Numbered from the stretch's first letter, positions 9,148 through 19,196 are shown. The stretch is 64,000 nucleotides of DNA from Pseudomonas sp. DTU12.3 (GCF_004124275.1 NZ_CP027218.1:3227501-3291500), one strand, 5' to 3'. Numbers and translations: made by a program. Notes: generated from the letters alone by a model not told the origin.

Positions 9148-9978
9148 ATGGATCTTTGGACCGCCTTGCAGGCACTGATACTAGGAGTTGTAGAAGGGCT
9201 GACGGAGTTTTTGCCCATTTCAAGTACAGGACACCAAATCATCGTTGCCGACTTGCTCGACTTCGGTGGTGAGCGGGCCATGGCGTTCAACATCATTATC
9301 CAGCTCGGCGCGATCCTCGCGGTGGTCTGGGAGTTTCGCCGCAAGATTTTCGATGTAGTCATCGGTTTGCCGACCCAGCCAAGTGCACGGCGCTTTACCG
9401 CCAACTTGCTGATCGCCTTTATGCCGGCGCTGGTGTTGGGCGTGATCTTTGCCGATCTGATCCACGAATACCTGTTCAATCCGATTACCGTGGCAGCCGC
9501 GCTGGTGATTGGCGGCATCATCATGTTGTGGGCGGAAAAACGTCAGCATGAGGTGCATGCCGAGACCGTCGACGAGATCACCTGGAAGGACGCCTTGAAG
9601 GTCGGTTTCGCCCAGTGCCTGGCGATGATTCCGGGGACTTCACGTTCCGGCTCGACGATCATTGGCGGCTTGCTCTTTGGCCTGTCGCGCAAGACGGCTA
9701 CCGAATTCTCGTTCTTCCTCGCCATGCCGACCATGGTCGGTGCGGCGGTGTATTCGGGCTTCAAGTACCGCCATCTGTTCGTGCCGGCCGACTTCCCGGT
9801 GTTCGCGATCGGTTTCGTCACCGCGTTCATCTTCGCCATGATTGCCGTGCGCGGCTTGCTCAAGTTCATCGCCAGCCACAGCTACGCGGCGTTCGCCTGG
9901 TACCGGATTGTGTTCGGTCTGCTGATTCTGGCCACCTGGCAGTTCGGTTGGGTCGACTGGGCGGCGGCCAGGCCATGA
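9148..9978 (+). CDS. uppP: UppP/BacA, undecaprenyl-diphosphatase
   Basis: 276 residues from the ATG at 9148 (GGGGG just upstream), the usual family length; the open frame upstream to 9004 is not needed. It dephosphorylates undecaprenyl pyrophosphate at the inner membrane, recycling the lipid carrier for peptidoglycan and O-antigen; overexpression gives bacitracin resistance. The two family motifs are present: [15 protein letters not shown] (residues 16-30) and PGTSRSGST (near residue 165). It is multi-spanning. Its stop overlaps the next start (ATGA). Confidence 0.97.
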   Translation: MDLWTALQALILGVVEGLTEFLPISSTGHQIIVADLLDFGGERAMAFNIIIQLGAILAVVWEFRRKIFDVVIGLPTQPSARRFTANLLIAFMPALVLGVIFADLIHEYLFNPITVAAALVIGGIIMLWAEKRQHEVHAETVDEITWKDALKVGFAQCLAMIPGTSRSGSTIIGGLLFGLSRKTATEFSFFLAMPTMVGAAVYSGFKYRHLFVPADFPVFAIGFVTAFIFAMIAVRGLLKFIASHSYAAFAWYRIVFGLLILATWQFGWVDWAAARP

Positions 9979-10403
9979 GTGATTCCCGCGCGCGCCGACC
10001 TGAATGGCGACCTTCAGGGGGCAGTATCCAGAATCTGAAGTTGAAGCTGGTGGTGCTGCTGATCGTCTGTGCGCTGCCGTTGTTCGGCTCACTGTCGATG
10101 TGCCTGCGCGGGATTTCGTCGGTGCCGCTGGCCGCTTACGCGATCGTCAGCGTGCTGGCGTTCTTTCTGTATTGGGCAGACAAACGCAAGGCGCGCGTCG
10201 ATGCCTGGCGCACACCGGAGAACGTTCTGCATGCGGTGGAACTGGCCGGCGGCTGGCCGGGTGCGTTGATTGCCCAGCAGGTGTTCCGGCACAAGACGCG
10301 CAAGGTGTCGTTCCAGATTCTGTTCTGGGTTATCGTCGCGTTGCACCAGGTGTTCTGGATCGACCAGCTGTTCCTCGGCTCGAACGTGCTGTCACGATTC
10401 TAA
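9975..10403 (+). CDS. DUF1294 small membrane protein
   Basis: 142 residues, ATG overlapping the uppP stop. Three or four hydrophobic segments and the DUF1294 pattern [11 protein letters not shown]...[28 protein letters not shown] are visible. DUF1294 proteins have no established function. In some bacteria the domain is fused to a cold-shock domain; here it stands alone. Co-translation with uppP suggests an envelope role, which is only an inference. Confidence 0.85.
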   Translation: MSDSRARRPEWRPSGGSIQNLKLKLVVLLIVCALPLFGSLSMCLRGISSVPLAAYAIVSVLAFFLYWADKRKARVDAWRTPENVLHAVELAGGWPGALIAQQVFRHKTRKVSFQILFWVIVALHQVFWIDQLFLGSNVLSRF

Positions 10404-10410
10404 ACACCCC

Positions 10411-10497
10411 TGTAGGAGCTGCCGAAGGCTGCGATCTTTTGACTTTGATCTTTTAAAAAGCAAGATCAAAAGATCGCAGCCTTCGGCAGCTCCTACA
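10411..10497. repeat. REPIN-like inverted repeat (family A)
   Basis: Arms TGTAGGAGCTGCCGAAGG..CTGCGATCTTTTGA and the inverted copy ending at 10497, with a short AT-rich centre. It lies between the convergent DUF1294 and MmcQ/YjbR genes. Confidence 0.85.
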
Positions 10498-10505
10498 CGG
10501 GCGCG

Positions 10506-10865
10506 TTAAAGCAACAAGCCGATTTGGGTTTTCTTTGGCAGTTTGCTCACCACCAGTTGGTGCGAACGCTCCAACAACCCCTGCAACTCTTCAGCACCCA
10601 GCGGGTAAGGCGGGTGCATGATGATCCACTGCGCGCGCGCCAGATACGGTGCCGGGTGAATGCCCGGGCGGTCGCAATGACCGAGAAACAGATCCTTGTC
10701 GACCTTGAATGCCAGTGAATCGCCACGCAAACCCTGCAACGCGAACATCTTGTTGCCGGCAATCGAAAACACCCGCACGCCACCCCATTTGTAGTCTTCC
10801 CGCGCACCGGGCAATGCCAGGCAGAACGCGGCGACATCCGCTTCGCTCATTTTTCCCTTTTTCAT
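10506..10865 (-). CDS. MmcQ/YjbR family DNA-binding-like protein
   Basis: 119 residues from the ATG at 10865, which overlaps the stop of the LysR gene (ATGA). The pattern ALPGAREDYKWG, FALQG, W..MHPPYPL, and LLERSH.LVVSKLPKK matches the MmcQ/YjbR fold (a double-wing, CyaY-like domain). The function is unknown; some members bind DNA. A second in-frame start (MSEADV) lies five codons in. Its tight coupling to the LysR gene suggests co-expression. Confidence 0.85.
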   Translation of the reverse strand: MKKGKMSEADVAAFCLALPGAREDYKWGGVRVFSIAGNKMFALQGLRGDSLAFKVDKDLFLGHCDRPGIHPAPYLARAQWIIMHPPYPLGAEELQGLLERSHQLVVSKLPKKTQIGLLL

Positions 10866-11770
10866 AATAAGCGCTCCCCACAGGCATTGAACGATTCGAC
10901 CAGGTGATCGATCCACGCGCGCACCGCCGGCATCACTCCACGCCGATGCGGATACACCGCTTGCAGCCAGCCGCCGGGCAGCGACCACTCCGGTAGCATC
11001 TGCACCAGCGTGCCGTTTTTCAATTCGCTTTCGCAATACATCATCGGCAGCATTGTGAAGCCCTGACCGGCCAGTACGCAGGCTTTGCGCACGACAAAGT
11101 CGTCGATGCCCAGCCGCGCTTCCATGCTCAGTTCGAAGCTTTTGCCCTTTTGATCAAGCAAGCGAACGTGAACCATGCGATCCGCTTCCAGCGCGCCCAG
11201 CGCCGGAAGATTCTTCAAGTCCTGCGGATGATTGATTTCTTTGCCTTGAAGAAACGCCGGGCTGGCGATCACCACCATTTGCGCCTGACGCAAGCGCCGG
11301 GTGACCAGCAAGGGATCTTCATCACCAAGCTCGCGCACACGCAGCGCAACATCGATGCCTTCGGTGACCAGATCGACCCGGCGATTGAGCAGGACGACTT
11401 CCAGCTGTACCTGCGGAAACTTGCCGAGAAAGTCGCTGATGACCATTGGCAGCATTTCGTGGGCCAGACCGGTCGGGCAGGACACGCGCAAGCGGCCGCG
11501 CGGCTCGCTGGACATGCTGGCCACGGCTTCGTCGGCCATTTCCGCTTCCAGCAACATCGCCTGACAGTGGCGTAAATAGCGTTCACCGACCGCCGTGAGA
11601 TTGAGTTGGCGGGTGGTGCGTTGCAGCAAACGGGCACCGAGGCGCTCTTCGAGTTCGGCAATGCGCCGTGACAATCGCGACTTCGGAATGCCGAGCAAAC
11701 GCCCGGCCGCTGCAAAGCCACCGGCCTCGACGACTTTGGCGAAATAGTAGAGATCGTTGAGATCTTGCAT
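10862..11770 (-). CDS. LysR-family transcriptional regulator
   Basis: 302 residues. An N-terminal winged helix-turn-helix (residues 1-60; FAAAGRLLGIPKSRLSRRI) is followed by a periplasmic-binding-protein-like effector domain, as in the LysR group that regulates quinone and aromatic responses. It is divergent from azoR with 127 bases between the starts, so AzoR is the likely target. A dyad (TTGTTC-N8-GGACAA, 11784-11803) in the shared region is a candidate operator. Confidence 0.93.
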   Translation of the reverse strand: MQDLNDLYYFAKVVEAGGFAAAGRLLGIPKSRLSRRIAELEERLGARLLQRTTRQLNLTAVGERYLRHCQAMLLEAEMADEAVASMSSEPRGRLRVSCPTGLAHEMLPMVISDFLGKFPQVQLEVVLLNRRVDLVTEGIDVALRVRELGDEDPLLVTRRLRQAQMVVIASPAFLQGKEINHPQDLKNLPALGALEADRMVHVRLLDQKGKSFELSMEARLGIDDFVVRKACVLAGQGFTMLPMMYCESELKNGTLVQMLPEWSLPGGWLQAVYPHRRGVMPAVRAWIDHLVESFNACGERLL

Positions 11771-11783
11771 GAGTGAATCCAGA

Positions 11784-11803
11784 TTGTTCTATCAATGGGA
11801 CAA
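11784..11803. promoter_or_regulatory. Candidate LysR box between lysR-type gene and azoR
   Basis: Imperfect dyad TTGTTC-TATCAATG-GGACAA, located 14 bases before the LysR start and 95 bases before azoR. It fits the loose T-N11-A style of LysR sites. Only the symmetry and position support it. Confidence 0.35.
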
Positions 11804-11897
11804 ACTATCGCATTGCAGGCGGCTAATCATCCATTGGTTTCTTGCGTAGGATTGTCTCCATTCCGTCGCCACCGGCGATTCATTCCAGGAGATTCAC

Positions 11898-12509
11898 ATG
11901 AAACTGCTGCATATCGATTCGAGCATTCTGGGCGACAACTCGGCCTCCCGTCAGTTGAGCAGCCAAGTCGTCAAAGCCTGGCAAGCCGCTGAGCCGAGCG
12001 CTGTGGTGACCTACCGCGACCTCGCCGCTGACGCCATCAGCCACTTCTCGTCGACCACCCTGGTGGCCGCAGGCACCACCGCTGAACTGCGCAACGCAGC
12101 ACAACAGCACGAAGCTGAACTGAGCGCTTCGACCCTGGCTGAGTTCATCGCTGCCGACGCCGTGGTCATCGCCGCGCCAATGTACAACTTCACCGTACCG
12201 ACCCAACTCAAGGCCTGGATTGACCGCGTTGCCGTTGCTGGCCAGACGTTCCGTTACACCGAAGCCGGCCCTGAAGGCCTGTGCGGTGGCAAGAAAGTGG
12301 TCATCGTGTCGACGTCGGGCGGCATCCACGCAGGTCAGGCCAGCGGTATCGCTCACGAGGAATATCTCAAGCTGGTACTGGGCTTCCTCGGCATCACTGA
12401 CATCGAAATCGTCCGCGCTGAAGGCCTGGCGTATGGCGACGAAGTGCGCAACAACGCCATGACTGCTGCTCAAGCGAAGATCAGCGAGCAATTGTTCGCC
12501 GCAGCGTAA
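11898..12509 (+). CDS. azoR: AzoR, FMN-dependent NADH-azoreductase
   Basis: 203 residues; AGGAG precedes the ATG. The flavodoxin-like FMN-binding start [20 protein letters not shown] and the segment [18 protein letters not shown] are characteristic of AzoR. The enzyme reduces azo compounds and quinones in two-electron steps with NADH in the cytoplasm and helps in thiol and quinone stress. It is divergent from a LysR gene, a common Pseudomonas arrangement for azoreductase control. Confidence 0.94.
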   Translation: MKLLHIDSSILGDNSASRQLSSQVVKAWQAAEPSAVVTYRDLAADAISHFSSTTLVAAGTTAELRNAAQQHEAELSASTLAEFIAADAVVIAAPMYNFTVPTQLKAWIDRVAVAGQTFRYTEAGPEGLCGGKKVVIVSTSGGIHAGQASGIAHEEYLKLVLGFLGITDIEIVRAEGLAYGDEVRNNAMTAAQAKISEQLFAAA

Positions 12510-12547
12510 GGCTTGCGTAAAGAACAGCTGAGGTTCAGGTAACACCC

Positions 12548-12595
12548 AAAAAACTCTGTATTCTGGTTCTGCAAGGGCCAAATGCGGAGTTTTTT
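12548..12595. terminator. Possible intrinsic terminator after azoR
   Basis: AAAAAACTCTG pairs with CGGAGTTTTTT across about 26 bases, ending in a T run. It starts 39 bases after the azoR stop. The loop is long, so support is moderate. Confidence 0.5.
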
Positions 12596-12745
12596 GTTTC
12601 CGACTGTTACATAATCTGGCCCGGGTTATGCAGTCACACAATCAGCGTCTGAATGCATTGTCGTACCGAAACACCGAATCCCCGGCGTTTCAGGCCCGCA
12701 ACGCAATGGATCTTTCGATTGAGTAACAACAGGGTGGGGCATCCC

Positions 12746-13783
12746 ATGATGCGTCTTTGTGCAACGTTACTGATTTGCCTGCTCGGCAGCCTTAACACAG
12801 TGCATGCCGCGCCCGGCCGCCATCCCGTCTGGAGCGTCGGCTACCACGAGATGACGTTCCTCGATCCGCTGGATCTGCAACCGATGCGCGCCATCGCGTT
12901 CTATCCCTCGAGCGACCGCGAGCACATGAGCCTGCTCGAAGGTTATTCGGTCGAAGCCGGCGAAGACACGAAAGTCGCCATCGGCCGCTTCCCCATGTTG
13001 ATGCTGTCCCACGGCAACACCGGCACACCGCTGGCCTTGCACGATCTCGCGACGTCGCTGGCGCGCAAAGGCTTTGTCGTGGTGGCGGTGATTCATCCTG
13101 GCGACAACTCCAAGGATCACAGTCGGCTCGGCACCTTGAGCAATCTGTACGGACGGCCGATCCAGATTTCCGAAGCGATTACCGCGACGCTGGGCGACCG
13201 TATGCTCGCACCCTTCGTCAATGCCGATCAGGTTGGCGTGATCGGATATTCGGCGGGCGGTGAGACGGCACTGATTCTGTCGGGGGCGCAGCCGGATCTC
13301 GATCGTCTGCGGCGCTATTGCCAGGAACGTCCGGACGACCGTGACGCCTGCAACACCCAAGGCGAGCTCATCGTTGACCGCGATGACCTGCAACCTGTCG
13401 CCGATCCGCGCGTGCACGCCTTGCTGTTGATGGCGCCGCTCAGCCTCAAATTCGGCCGTCATACGCTGGCCGACGTGCATGTGCCGGTGCTGCTGTATAG
13501 CGGCGATGGCGACAAACTCGTCGCGTTCGATAAAAACGCGGCGGCCCTGGCGCGCAAACTGCCGACCGCACCGGACTTCAAGTTACTGGCCGGGGCAGGG
13601 CACTTCGTGTTCATGGCGCCGTGCACCGAAGCACAGATTCTTGCCATGCCGGCGTTGTGTACCGATGCCGATGGCGTTGATCGCGAAGACATTCACCGCA
13701 ACCTCATCTCCGAGGCAGGACGATTCTTCTCCCATGCGCTGGGCCAGCCGACCCGGGCGGGCATGCAAACCGCCGATCAATAA
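12746..13783 (+). CDS. Secreted alpha/beta hydrolase (dienelactone-hydrolase-like)
   Basis: About 345 residues starting at the double ATG 12746/12749, which begins a clear signal peptide (MMRLCATLLICLLGSLNTVH, cleavage near AA) with GGTGGGG upstream. Alpha/beta hydrolase landmarks: LSHGNTG (oxyanion loop), GYSAGGE with the nucleophile Ser (about residue 170), LYSGDGDK with the acid, and GAGHFVF with His. It is related to predicted dienelactone hydrolases and platelet-activating-factor acetylhydrolase-like esterases. It is probably periplasmic; the substrate is unknown. Confidence 0.85.
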   Translation: MMRLCATLLICLLGSLNTVHAAPGRHPVWSVGYHEMTFLDPLDLQPMRAIAFYPSSDREHMSLLEGYSVEAGEDTKVAIGRFPMLMLSHGNTGTPLALHDLATSLARKGFVVVAVIHPGDNSKDHSRLGTLSNLYGRPIQISEAITATLGDRMLAPFVNADQVGVIGYSAGGETALILSGAQPDLDRLRRYCQERPDDRDACNTQGELIVDRDDLQPVADPRVHALLLMAPLSLKFGRHTLADVHVPVLLYSGDGDKLVAFDKNAAALARKLPTAPDFKLLAGAGHFVFMAPCTEAQILAMPALCTDADGVDREDIHRNLISEAGRFFSHALGQPTRAGMQTADQ

Positions 13784-13844
13784 TTCAAAAGATCGCAGCA
13801 TCCGGCAGCGCATGGAGGAGCTGCCGAAGGCTGCGATCTTTTGA
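13784..13844. repeat. REPIN-like inverted repeat (family A, compact)
   Basis: TCAAAAGATCGCAGC and GCTGCGATCTTTTGA-type arms face each other with only a short centre. It lies between the convergent hydrolase and MFS genes. Confidence 0.8.
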
Positions 13845-13851
13845 TCCTGTT

Positions 13852-15039
13852 TCAAACCGCCGCGCGGCGCCTGAGCAGCAAAGTCAGCCCCAAACCGATC
13901 ACCGACAACAACGCCGCACAGAAGAATATCCACGAATACCCCAGATTCAACGCCACCGCGCCCATCAATGGCCCGGCAATCGCCAGCGCCAGATCAAAGA
14001 ACACCGCGTAAGCGCCCAAGCCTGAGCCGCGACTGGAACTCGGCACCTGCTTGATCGCCTCGACACCCAGCGCCGGATACACCAGCGATAAGCCAAATCC
14101 CGCCAATCCGGCGCCGACCAGGGCAAAAGCGGTAGTAGGCGCCAGCCACAGCATCACCAGCCCTACGGTTTCGATGGTCATGCAGGCGATGGCCGAGGTG
14201 AAGCCGCCGAAGCGACTGATCGCCGAGATAAACAGCAGCCGCGACAGGATGAAGCACACACCAAACACCGTCAGGCAGTACGCCGCGCCGGTCCAGCCGC
14301 GATTGAGGTAATAAAGGGTGATGAAGGTGGTCAGCGTGCCGTAGCCGATCGAGGCCAGCGTCAGACTGGCGCCAAACGGTGCAATCCGCCCGAACACGGC
14401 CCAAAACGGCAGCCGTTCGCCGCGAATCACCGGCACCGACGGTTTGTTGCGAATCAGCAGCAGCGCGCCGGCCGCCAGTACCACCAGGGCGATGCCGAGA
14501 CTGGTGAAACCGTAATCGGCAACCATCACCACGCCCAGTGGCGCGCCGATGGCAATCGCACCGTAAGACGCAATGCCGTTCCAGCCAATCGATTTTGCCG
14601 TGTGTTCGACACCAACCTGGCCCATGCACCAACTGATGGTGCCGACGCCGATCAGCCCCTGAGCGATACCCAGCAGTAGGCGACCGACAATCAGGATCAA
14701 CAGACTTGTGAGCGGAAAGCTTTGCAGCAACGTCGAAATCAGCGTCAGCACGCCACTCAGCACGATCCCCCACAAACCGTAAATGATCGCCCGTTTGGTG
14801 CCGATGGTGTCCGACATGCGCCCGGCCATCGGCCGGCTGAGCAGGGTGGCAAGGTACTGCGAGCCGATCACCAGCCCGGCGATGATCGCGCTGAAACCCA
14901 GTTGTTCATGGACGTAACCCGGCAACACCGCAATCGGCAGGCCGATGCAGAGGAAGGCGACAAACGTGTAGAAAACGATGGAGACGATCTGCAGGGTGAT
15001 CGCCATGGAGGTTTGCGGGGGCTGTTGCTGCGCAGACAT
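13852..15039 (-). CDS. MFS transporter, YfcJ/YhhS-like
   Basis: 395 residues from the ATG at 15039 (MSAQQQPPQTSM); the longer open frame upstream crosses a REP repeat. About twelve membrane segments. The segment GLVIGSQYLATLLSRPMAGR followed by SDTIGTKRA is the cytoplasmic loop 2-3 motif of the YfcJ/YhhS group of the major facilitator superfamily. A drug or arabinose-type efflux function is reported for relatives, but the substrate here is unknown. Confidence 0.88.
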   Translation of the reverse strand: MSAQQQPPQTSMAITLQIVSIVFYTFVAFLCIGLPIAVLPGYVHEQLGFSAIIAGLVIGSQYLATLLSRPMAGRMSDTIGTKRAIIYGLWGIVLSGVLTLISTLLQSFPLTSLLILIVGRLLLGIAQGLIGVGTISWCMGQVGVEHTAKSIGWNGIASYGAIAIGAPLGVVMVADYGFTSLGIALVVLAAGALLLIRNKPSVPVIRGERLPFWAVFGRIAPFGASLTLASIGYGTLTTFITLYYLNRGWTGAAYCLTVFGVCFILSRLLFISAISRFGGFTSAIACMTIETVGLVMLWLAPTTAFALVGAGLAGFGLSLVYPALGVEAIKQVPSSSRGSGLGAYAVFFDLALAIAGPLMGAVALNLGYSWIFFCAALLSVIGLGLTLLLRRRAAV

Positions 15040-15150
15040 GAGGACTCGTTCGCGGGCGGCGGTGGGAGAGCTTGCATCATGGCGTGGGCGTGAAATAAAA
15101 GGAAGCAGGCTAACTATTTTCCTGAAGACTGATGTCGTCACTGATGGCCT

Positions 15151-15217
15151 CTTCGCGAGCAAGCCCGCTCCCACTTTGGAATGCATTCCCCTGTGGGAGC
15201 GGGCTTGCTCGCGAAGG
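15151..15217. repeat. REPIN-like inverted repeat (family B)
   Basis: CTTCGCGAGCAAGCCCGCTC and its inverted copy TGTGGGAGCGGGCTTGCTCG around a short spacer. It lies in the gap between the start of the MFS gene and the ybiT terminator. Confidence 0.85.
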
Positions 15218-15249
15218 AGTCAGACCAGCAAATCCCTCGCCTTGAATGC

Positions 15250-15280
15250 AAAAAGCCCTGTCACATGGACAGGGCTTTTT
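15250..15280. terminator. Intrinsic terminator downstream of ybiT
   Basis: AAAAAGCCCTGTC pairs with GACAGGGCTTTTT around a five-base loop, with A and T tracts on both sides, so it can work on both strands. It lies 37 bases after the ybiT stop. Confidence 0.9.
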
Positions 15281-15316
15281 GACTTGCAGCTAGCAGCTCA
15301 ACTCTTGAAGCTGCTC

Positions 15317-16903
15317 TTAAAACACCACACCCTGGCTACGCAGGTAGTCATCGTAGGTGCCGCTGAAGTCGGTCACGCCATCCGGAGTCAGCTCGATGAT
15401 GCGCGTGGCCAGGGACGATACGAACTCACGGTCGTGGCTGACGAAGATCAGCGTGCCCGGGTAGTTTTCCAGCGCCAGGTTCAGCGCCTCGATCGACTCC
15501 ATGTCCAAGTGGTTGGTCGGTTCGTCCATGATCAGCACGTTCGGCTTTTGCAGGATCAGCTTGCCGAACAGCATGCGACCTTGCTCACCACCGGAAATCA
15601 CTTTGACCGACTTGAGGATCTCGTCGTTGGAGAACAGCATGCGGCCCAAAGTGCCGCGAATCATCTGTTCGCCCTGAGTCCATTGACCCATCCAGTCGAA
15701 CAGGCTGACGTCGTCTTCGAAGTCGTGAGCGTGATCCTGGGCGTAGTAGCCCAGCTCGGCGGCGTCGGTCCACTTGATGCTACCCGCGTCCGGGGTCAGT
15801 TCATTGACCAGGGTGCGCAGCAGGGTGGTTTTGCCGATACCGTTCGGACCGATGATCGCTACGCGCTCGCCGGCTTCAACCTGGAAGCTGAAGTCCTTGA
15901 ACAGCGGCTTGCCGTCGAAACCTTTGGCCATCTTCTCGACCATGACAGCCTGGCGGTGCAGCTTCTTGTTCTGATCGAAACGGATGAACGGGCTGACACG
16001 GCTCGAAGGCTTGACCTCGGCCAGCTGGATCTTGTCGATCGCTTTGGCGCGGGACGTGGCCTGCTTGGCTTTCGAGGCGTTGGCCGAGAAGCGGCTGACG
16101 AACGATTGCAGCTCGGTAATCTGCGCTTTCTTCTTGGCGTTGTCCGACAGCAGTTGCTCGCGGGACTGGGTCGCCACGGTCATGTACTCGTCGTAGTTGC
16201 CCGGGAACAGGCGCAGCTCGCCGTAATCCAGGTCAGCCATGTGCGTGCACACGCTGTTCAGGAAGTGACGGTCGTGAGAGATGATGATCATCAGGCTGCT
16301 ACGCTGGGTCAGGATGTTCTCCAGCCAGCGAATGGTGTTGATGTCCAGGTGGTTGGTCGGTTCGTCGAGCAACAGCACTTCCGGATCGGAAAACAGTGCC
16401 TGCGCCAGCAATACACGCAGTTTCCAGCCTGGCGAAACTTCGCTCATCGGACCGAAGTGTTGCTCGATACCGATGCCCAGGCCCAGCAACAGTTCACCGG
16501 CACGGGATTCGGCGGTGTAACCGTCCATTTCAGCGAATTCGGTTTCCAGCTCGGCCACGGCCATGCCGTCTTCTTCAGACATTTCCGGCAGCGAGTAGAT
16601 GCGGTCGCGCTCGGCCTTGACCTTCCACAGCTCTTCGTGACCCATGATCACGGTATCGATCACGGTGAATTCTTCGTAGGCGAACTGATCCTGGCGCAAT
16701 TTACCCAGACGTACGTTCGGCTCGAGCATGACCTGGCCGCCGGTCGGATCAAGATCGCCACCGAGGATTTTCATGAAGGTCGACTTGCCGCAACCGTTGG
16801 CGCCGATCAGGCCGTAGCGGTTGCCCGCGCCGAATTTTACCGAAACGTTTTCGAAGAGCGGCTTGGCGCCGAACTGCATCGTGATGTTAGCTGTAGAGAT
16901 CAA
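15317..16903 (-). CDS. ybiT: YbiT-type ABC-F ATPase
   Basis: 528 residues with two ABC domains and no membrane segment. Walker A motifs GANGCGKST (near residue 35) and GPNGIGKTT, Walker B motifs [11 protein letters not shown] and [11 protein letters not shown], the ABC-F linker ([20 protein letters not shown]) and the C-terminal DDYLRSQG are visible. Length and motifs match E. coli YbiT closely. ABC-F proteins act on the ribosome near the E site; the precise role of YbiT is still being worked out. The first signature is SPGWKLR rather than SGGW, as in YbiT proteins. Confidence 0.95.
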   Translation of the reverse strand: MISTANITMQFGAKPLFENVSVKFGAGNRYGLIGANGCGKSTFMKILGGDLDPTGGQVMLEPNVRLGKLRQDQFAYEEFTVIDTVIMGHEELWKVKAERDRIYSLPEMSEEDGMAVAELETEFAEMDGYTAESRAGELLLGLGIGIEQHFGPMSEVSPGWKLRVLLAQALFSDPEVLLLDEPTNHLDINTIRWLENILTQRSSLMIIISHDRHFLNSVCTHMADLDYGELRLFPGNYDEYMTVATQSREQLLSDNAKKKAQITELQSFVSRFSANASKAKQATSRAKAIDKIQLAEVKPSSRVSPFIRFDQNKKLHRQAVMVEKMAKGFDGKPLFKDFSFQVEAGERVAIIGPNGIGKTTLLRTLVNELTPDAGSIKWTDAAELGYYAQDHAHDFEDDVSLFDWMGQWTQGEQMIRGTLGRMLFSNDEILKSVKVISGGEQGRMLFGKLILQKPNVLIMDEPTNHLDMESIEALNLALENYPGTLIFVSHDREFVSSLATRIIELTPDGVTDFSGTYDDYLRSQGVVF

Positions 16904-17282
16904 GTGTTTTTCCTGCGAAGCATTCGAGTAGCGAGGGTGCGGCTGGAGCGCTTGGCCCGAGTCAAAGTGCGCTGAAGCGGGAAAGACCCGTCATCAACCA
17001 AGGGGGGCGCGTAAAGTTTGGCGGCGATTGTACTGGTCTGGCTCTTTAAACGATAGGGCGATGACGTCACGATCGCCGATTGGCATGCTCGCGAGACAGA
17101 TTTTCACAGATGAAGGCTCACCATCGGTTACAAAGTGTGGCTAAAATGCCATCCATTCACCCAGCGCCCCAGAATGGCGCGGGCTCATGGATGTGCCATT
17201 TGTAATCAGACCACTGCATCAGACGCTGGGCCTCAGGCCGCCAGGCGCGCAGTTTGTTCACTTCTGACGTGTGACGATTTCC
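16904..17282. other. Intergenic region between divergent ybiT and lpxO
   Basis: About 370 bases with promoters for both genes. I see no repeat, no terminator and no convincing small gene. Confidence 0.5.
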
Positions 17283-18182
17283 GTGAAACTCATCATTGCT
17301 GCTATTTATGTCATTTCGATTGCATACGTTCATCTTCGTGGCCGTGTGCGTCACAAACTGGGTCGCCAACTCAGCGATCATTCGACGTTTCTCGCGCCGA
17401 TCAACTGCTTCCTTTACCTGTTCTCGAAAAAGCCCAACAAGCCTTTCCTCGATCCGGCGGAATTTCCTGATCTAAGCCCGTTGCAGGCGCATTGGCAGGA
17501 GATTCGCGAAGAAGGCCAGAATTTGCTGCGCGCCGGCGAGATCAAGCGCTCGAACCAGTACGATGACGTCGGCTTCAACTCGTTCTTCAAAACCGGTTGG
17601 AAGCGTTTCTACCTGAAGTGGTACGGCGAAAGCCATCCGTCCGCCATGAAACTGTGCCCGCGCACCACTGAACTGGTGCAAAGCATCGGTTCGATCAAGG
17701 CGGCGATGTTTGCCGAGCTGCCACCGGGTTCAAAACTGGTGCGCCACCGTGATCCGTATGCCGGCTCCTACCGTTATCACCTGGGCCTGGAAACGCCGAA
17801 CGATGCCGGTTGCTACATCAACGTCGACGGCGAGAACTATCACTGGCGCGACGGCGAAGCGGTGATGTTCGACGAGACCTTCATTCATTACGCGGAAAAC
17901 ACCACCGACCAAAACCGGATCATCCTTTTTTGTGACATCGAGCGTCCGCTGAAGTACCGCTGGGCGGCGGCGTTCAACAGCTGGTTCAGTCGCACCGTGA
18001 TGTCGGCGGCGGGTGCGCCGAACGATGCCGGTGATCGCACCGGTGGTATCAATCGCCTGTTCACCAAAATCTACAAGATTCGTTTGCGTGGCAAAGAGCT
18101 GAAAAAGCGTAATCGCAAGCTGTACTACATGGAAAAGTGGGCGATCTTCGGCAGTTTGCTGGCGATCTTCATTCTGATCTGA
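17283..18182 (+). CDS. lpxO: LpxO, Fe(II)/2-oxoglutarate-dependent lipid A hydroxylase
   Basis: 299 residues from the GTG at 17283 (protein start MKLIIAAIYVISIAYVHLRG, the usual LpxO beginning); a GTG at 17271 would add four residues, and neither has a strong ribosome site. N-terminal and C-terminal hydrophobic segments anchor it in the inner membrane. The aspartyl/asparaginyl-hydroxylase fold is shown by the iron ligands His-x-Asp in RHRDPYAG and the distal His in ETFIHYAEN, with R-V/I-type 2-oxoglutarate binding nearby. It hydroxylates secondary acyl chains of lipid A. Confidence 0.93.
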   Translation: MKLIIAAIYVISIAYVHLRGRVRHKLGRQLSDHSTFLAPINCFLYLFSKKPNKPFLDPAEFPDLSPLQAHWQEIREEGQNLLRAGEIKRSNQYDDVGFNSFFKTGWKRFYLKWYGESHPSAMKLCPRTTELVQSIGSIKAAMFAELPPGSKLVRHRDPYAGSYRYHLGLETPNDAGCYINVDGENYHWRDGEAVMFDETFIHYAENTTDQNRIILFCDIERPLKYRWAAAFNSWFSRTVMSAAGAPNDAGDRTGGINRLFTKIYKIRLRGKELKKRNRKLYYMEKWAIFGSLLAIFILI

Positions 18183-18198
18183 CGGATCATTTGATTTC

Positions 18199-18292
18199 TG
18201 TAGGAGCTGCCGAGTGCAACGAGGCTGCGATCTTTTGATCTTGCAGCAGAGAGATCAAAGTCAAAAGATCGCAGCGTGCCGCAGCTCCTGCA
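18199..18292. repeat. REPIN-like inverted repeat (family A variant)
   Basis: TGTAGGAGCTGCCGAGTGCA..GAGGCTGCGATCTTTTGA faces TCAAAAGATCGCAGC..GCCGCAGCTCCTGCA. One arm carries the GAGTGCAACGAG insertion also seen at 20940-21034. It lies between convergent lpxO and ku. Confidence 0.8.
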
Positions 18293-18341
18293 TTGGGTCT
18301 GCGTCGCGTCGGAGTGCTACGACTCTCGCAAAAACAACCTG

Positions 18342-19196
18342 TCAGTTGCCTGACGCTTTCTTCGTTTTCTTCGCCGGCGCAGCCTTGGCTTTCGGCTTCG
18401 GCGCCGCTTTCCCGCCCAGACTGCGCTTGAGCAGTTCCGTCAAATCAATCACATCCGCAGACTTGCGCTCTTCCTCGCCACCCACAGTCTCGACATCTTC
18501 GATCTTGCCTTCATGGGCCTTTTTCTCGACGAGGGCCATGATCTTGTCTTCAAACTCGTCCTTGTAATCCTCGGGTTTCCAGTCTGCGCTCATGTCCTGC
18601 ACCAGTCGCTTGGCCATGTCCAGCTCACCTTTTGCCAGTTGCGGCTTGGTCACCTCACTGCCCAGTGCCAGTTCATCGAGGCTGCGCACCTCCTGTGGCC
18701 AACGCAGCTTTACCAGCACCAGCGCCGATTCCAGCGGCATCAACGCCGCCAGATACTGGCGGGTATGTAAAACCACACGGGCGAGGGCAACCTTGTTGGT
18801 TTTGCTCAGCGTCTCACGCAGCAGCGCATACACCTTGCCGCCGCGCTTGTCGGGTGCCAAGTAATAAGGTGTGTCGATGTTTTGCAGGGGGATTTGCTCG
18901 GCATCGACAAAGGAAAAGATATCAATGGTTTGCGTTGAGACCGGGTGCGCTGAACGGATTTCTTCTTCGCTAAGCACCACATAGCGACCCTTTTCGTAGG
19001 CCACGCCTTTGACAATGTGCTCTTTGGTCACTTCTTTGCCGGTCACTTTGTTTACGCGTTTATAGCCCACCGGATCCATGCTGCGGCTGTCGAGCCAGTC
19101 GAAATCGACGCCTTGCGACGAGGTCGCCGAGACCAGCGCGACGGGGATGTGTACCAGTCCGAAACTGATCGCGCCTTTCCAGATTGCCCGAGCCAT
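18342..19196 (-). CDS. ku: Ku protein for non-homologous end joining
   Basis: 284 residues. The conserved bacterial Ku core begins MARAIWKGAISFGLVHIPV and contains YYLAPDK and the ring-forming central region; the tail after about residue 255 is rich in Lys, Ala and Pro (KAAPKPKAKAAPAKKTKKA), typical of the DNA-sliding, LigD-recruiting C-terminus. Ku binds broken DNA ends and recruits ligase LigD. No ligD is in the window, so its partner must be elsewhere. Confidence 0.96.
   Translation of the reverse strand: MARAIWKGAISFGLVHIPVALVSATSSQGVDFDWLDSRSMDPVGYKRVNKVTGKEVTKEHIVKGVAYEKGRYVVLSEEEIRSAHPVSTQTIDIFSFVDAEQIPLQNIDTPYYLAPDKRGGKVYALLRETLSKTNKVALARVVLHTRQYLAALMPLESALVLVKLRWPQEVRSLDELALGSEVTKPQLAKGELDMAKRLVQDMSADWKPEDYKDEFEDKIMALVEKKAHEGKIEDVETVGGEEERKSADVIDLTELLKRSLGGKAAPKPKAKAAPAKKTKKASGN

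Noticed and set aside
15317-16903. SPGWKLR instead of SGGW in the first ABC signature as a defect
   Set aside because: This form is normal for YbiT-type ABC-F proteins.
14978-16975. 665-codon open frame opposite ybiT
   Set aside because: Shadow frame; YbiT on the minus strand is unmistakable.
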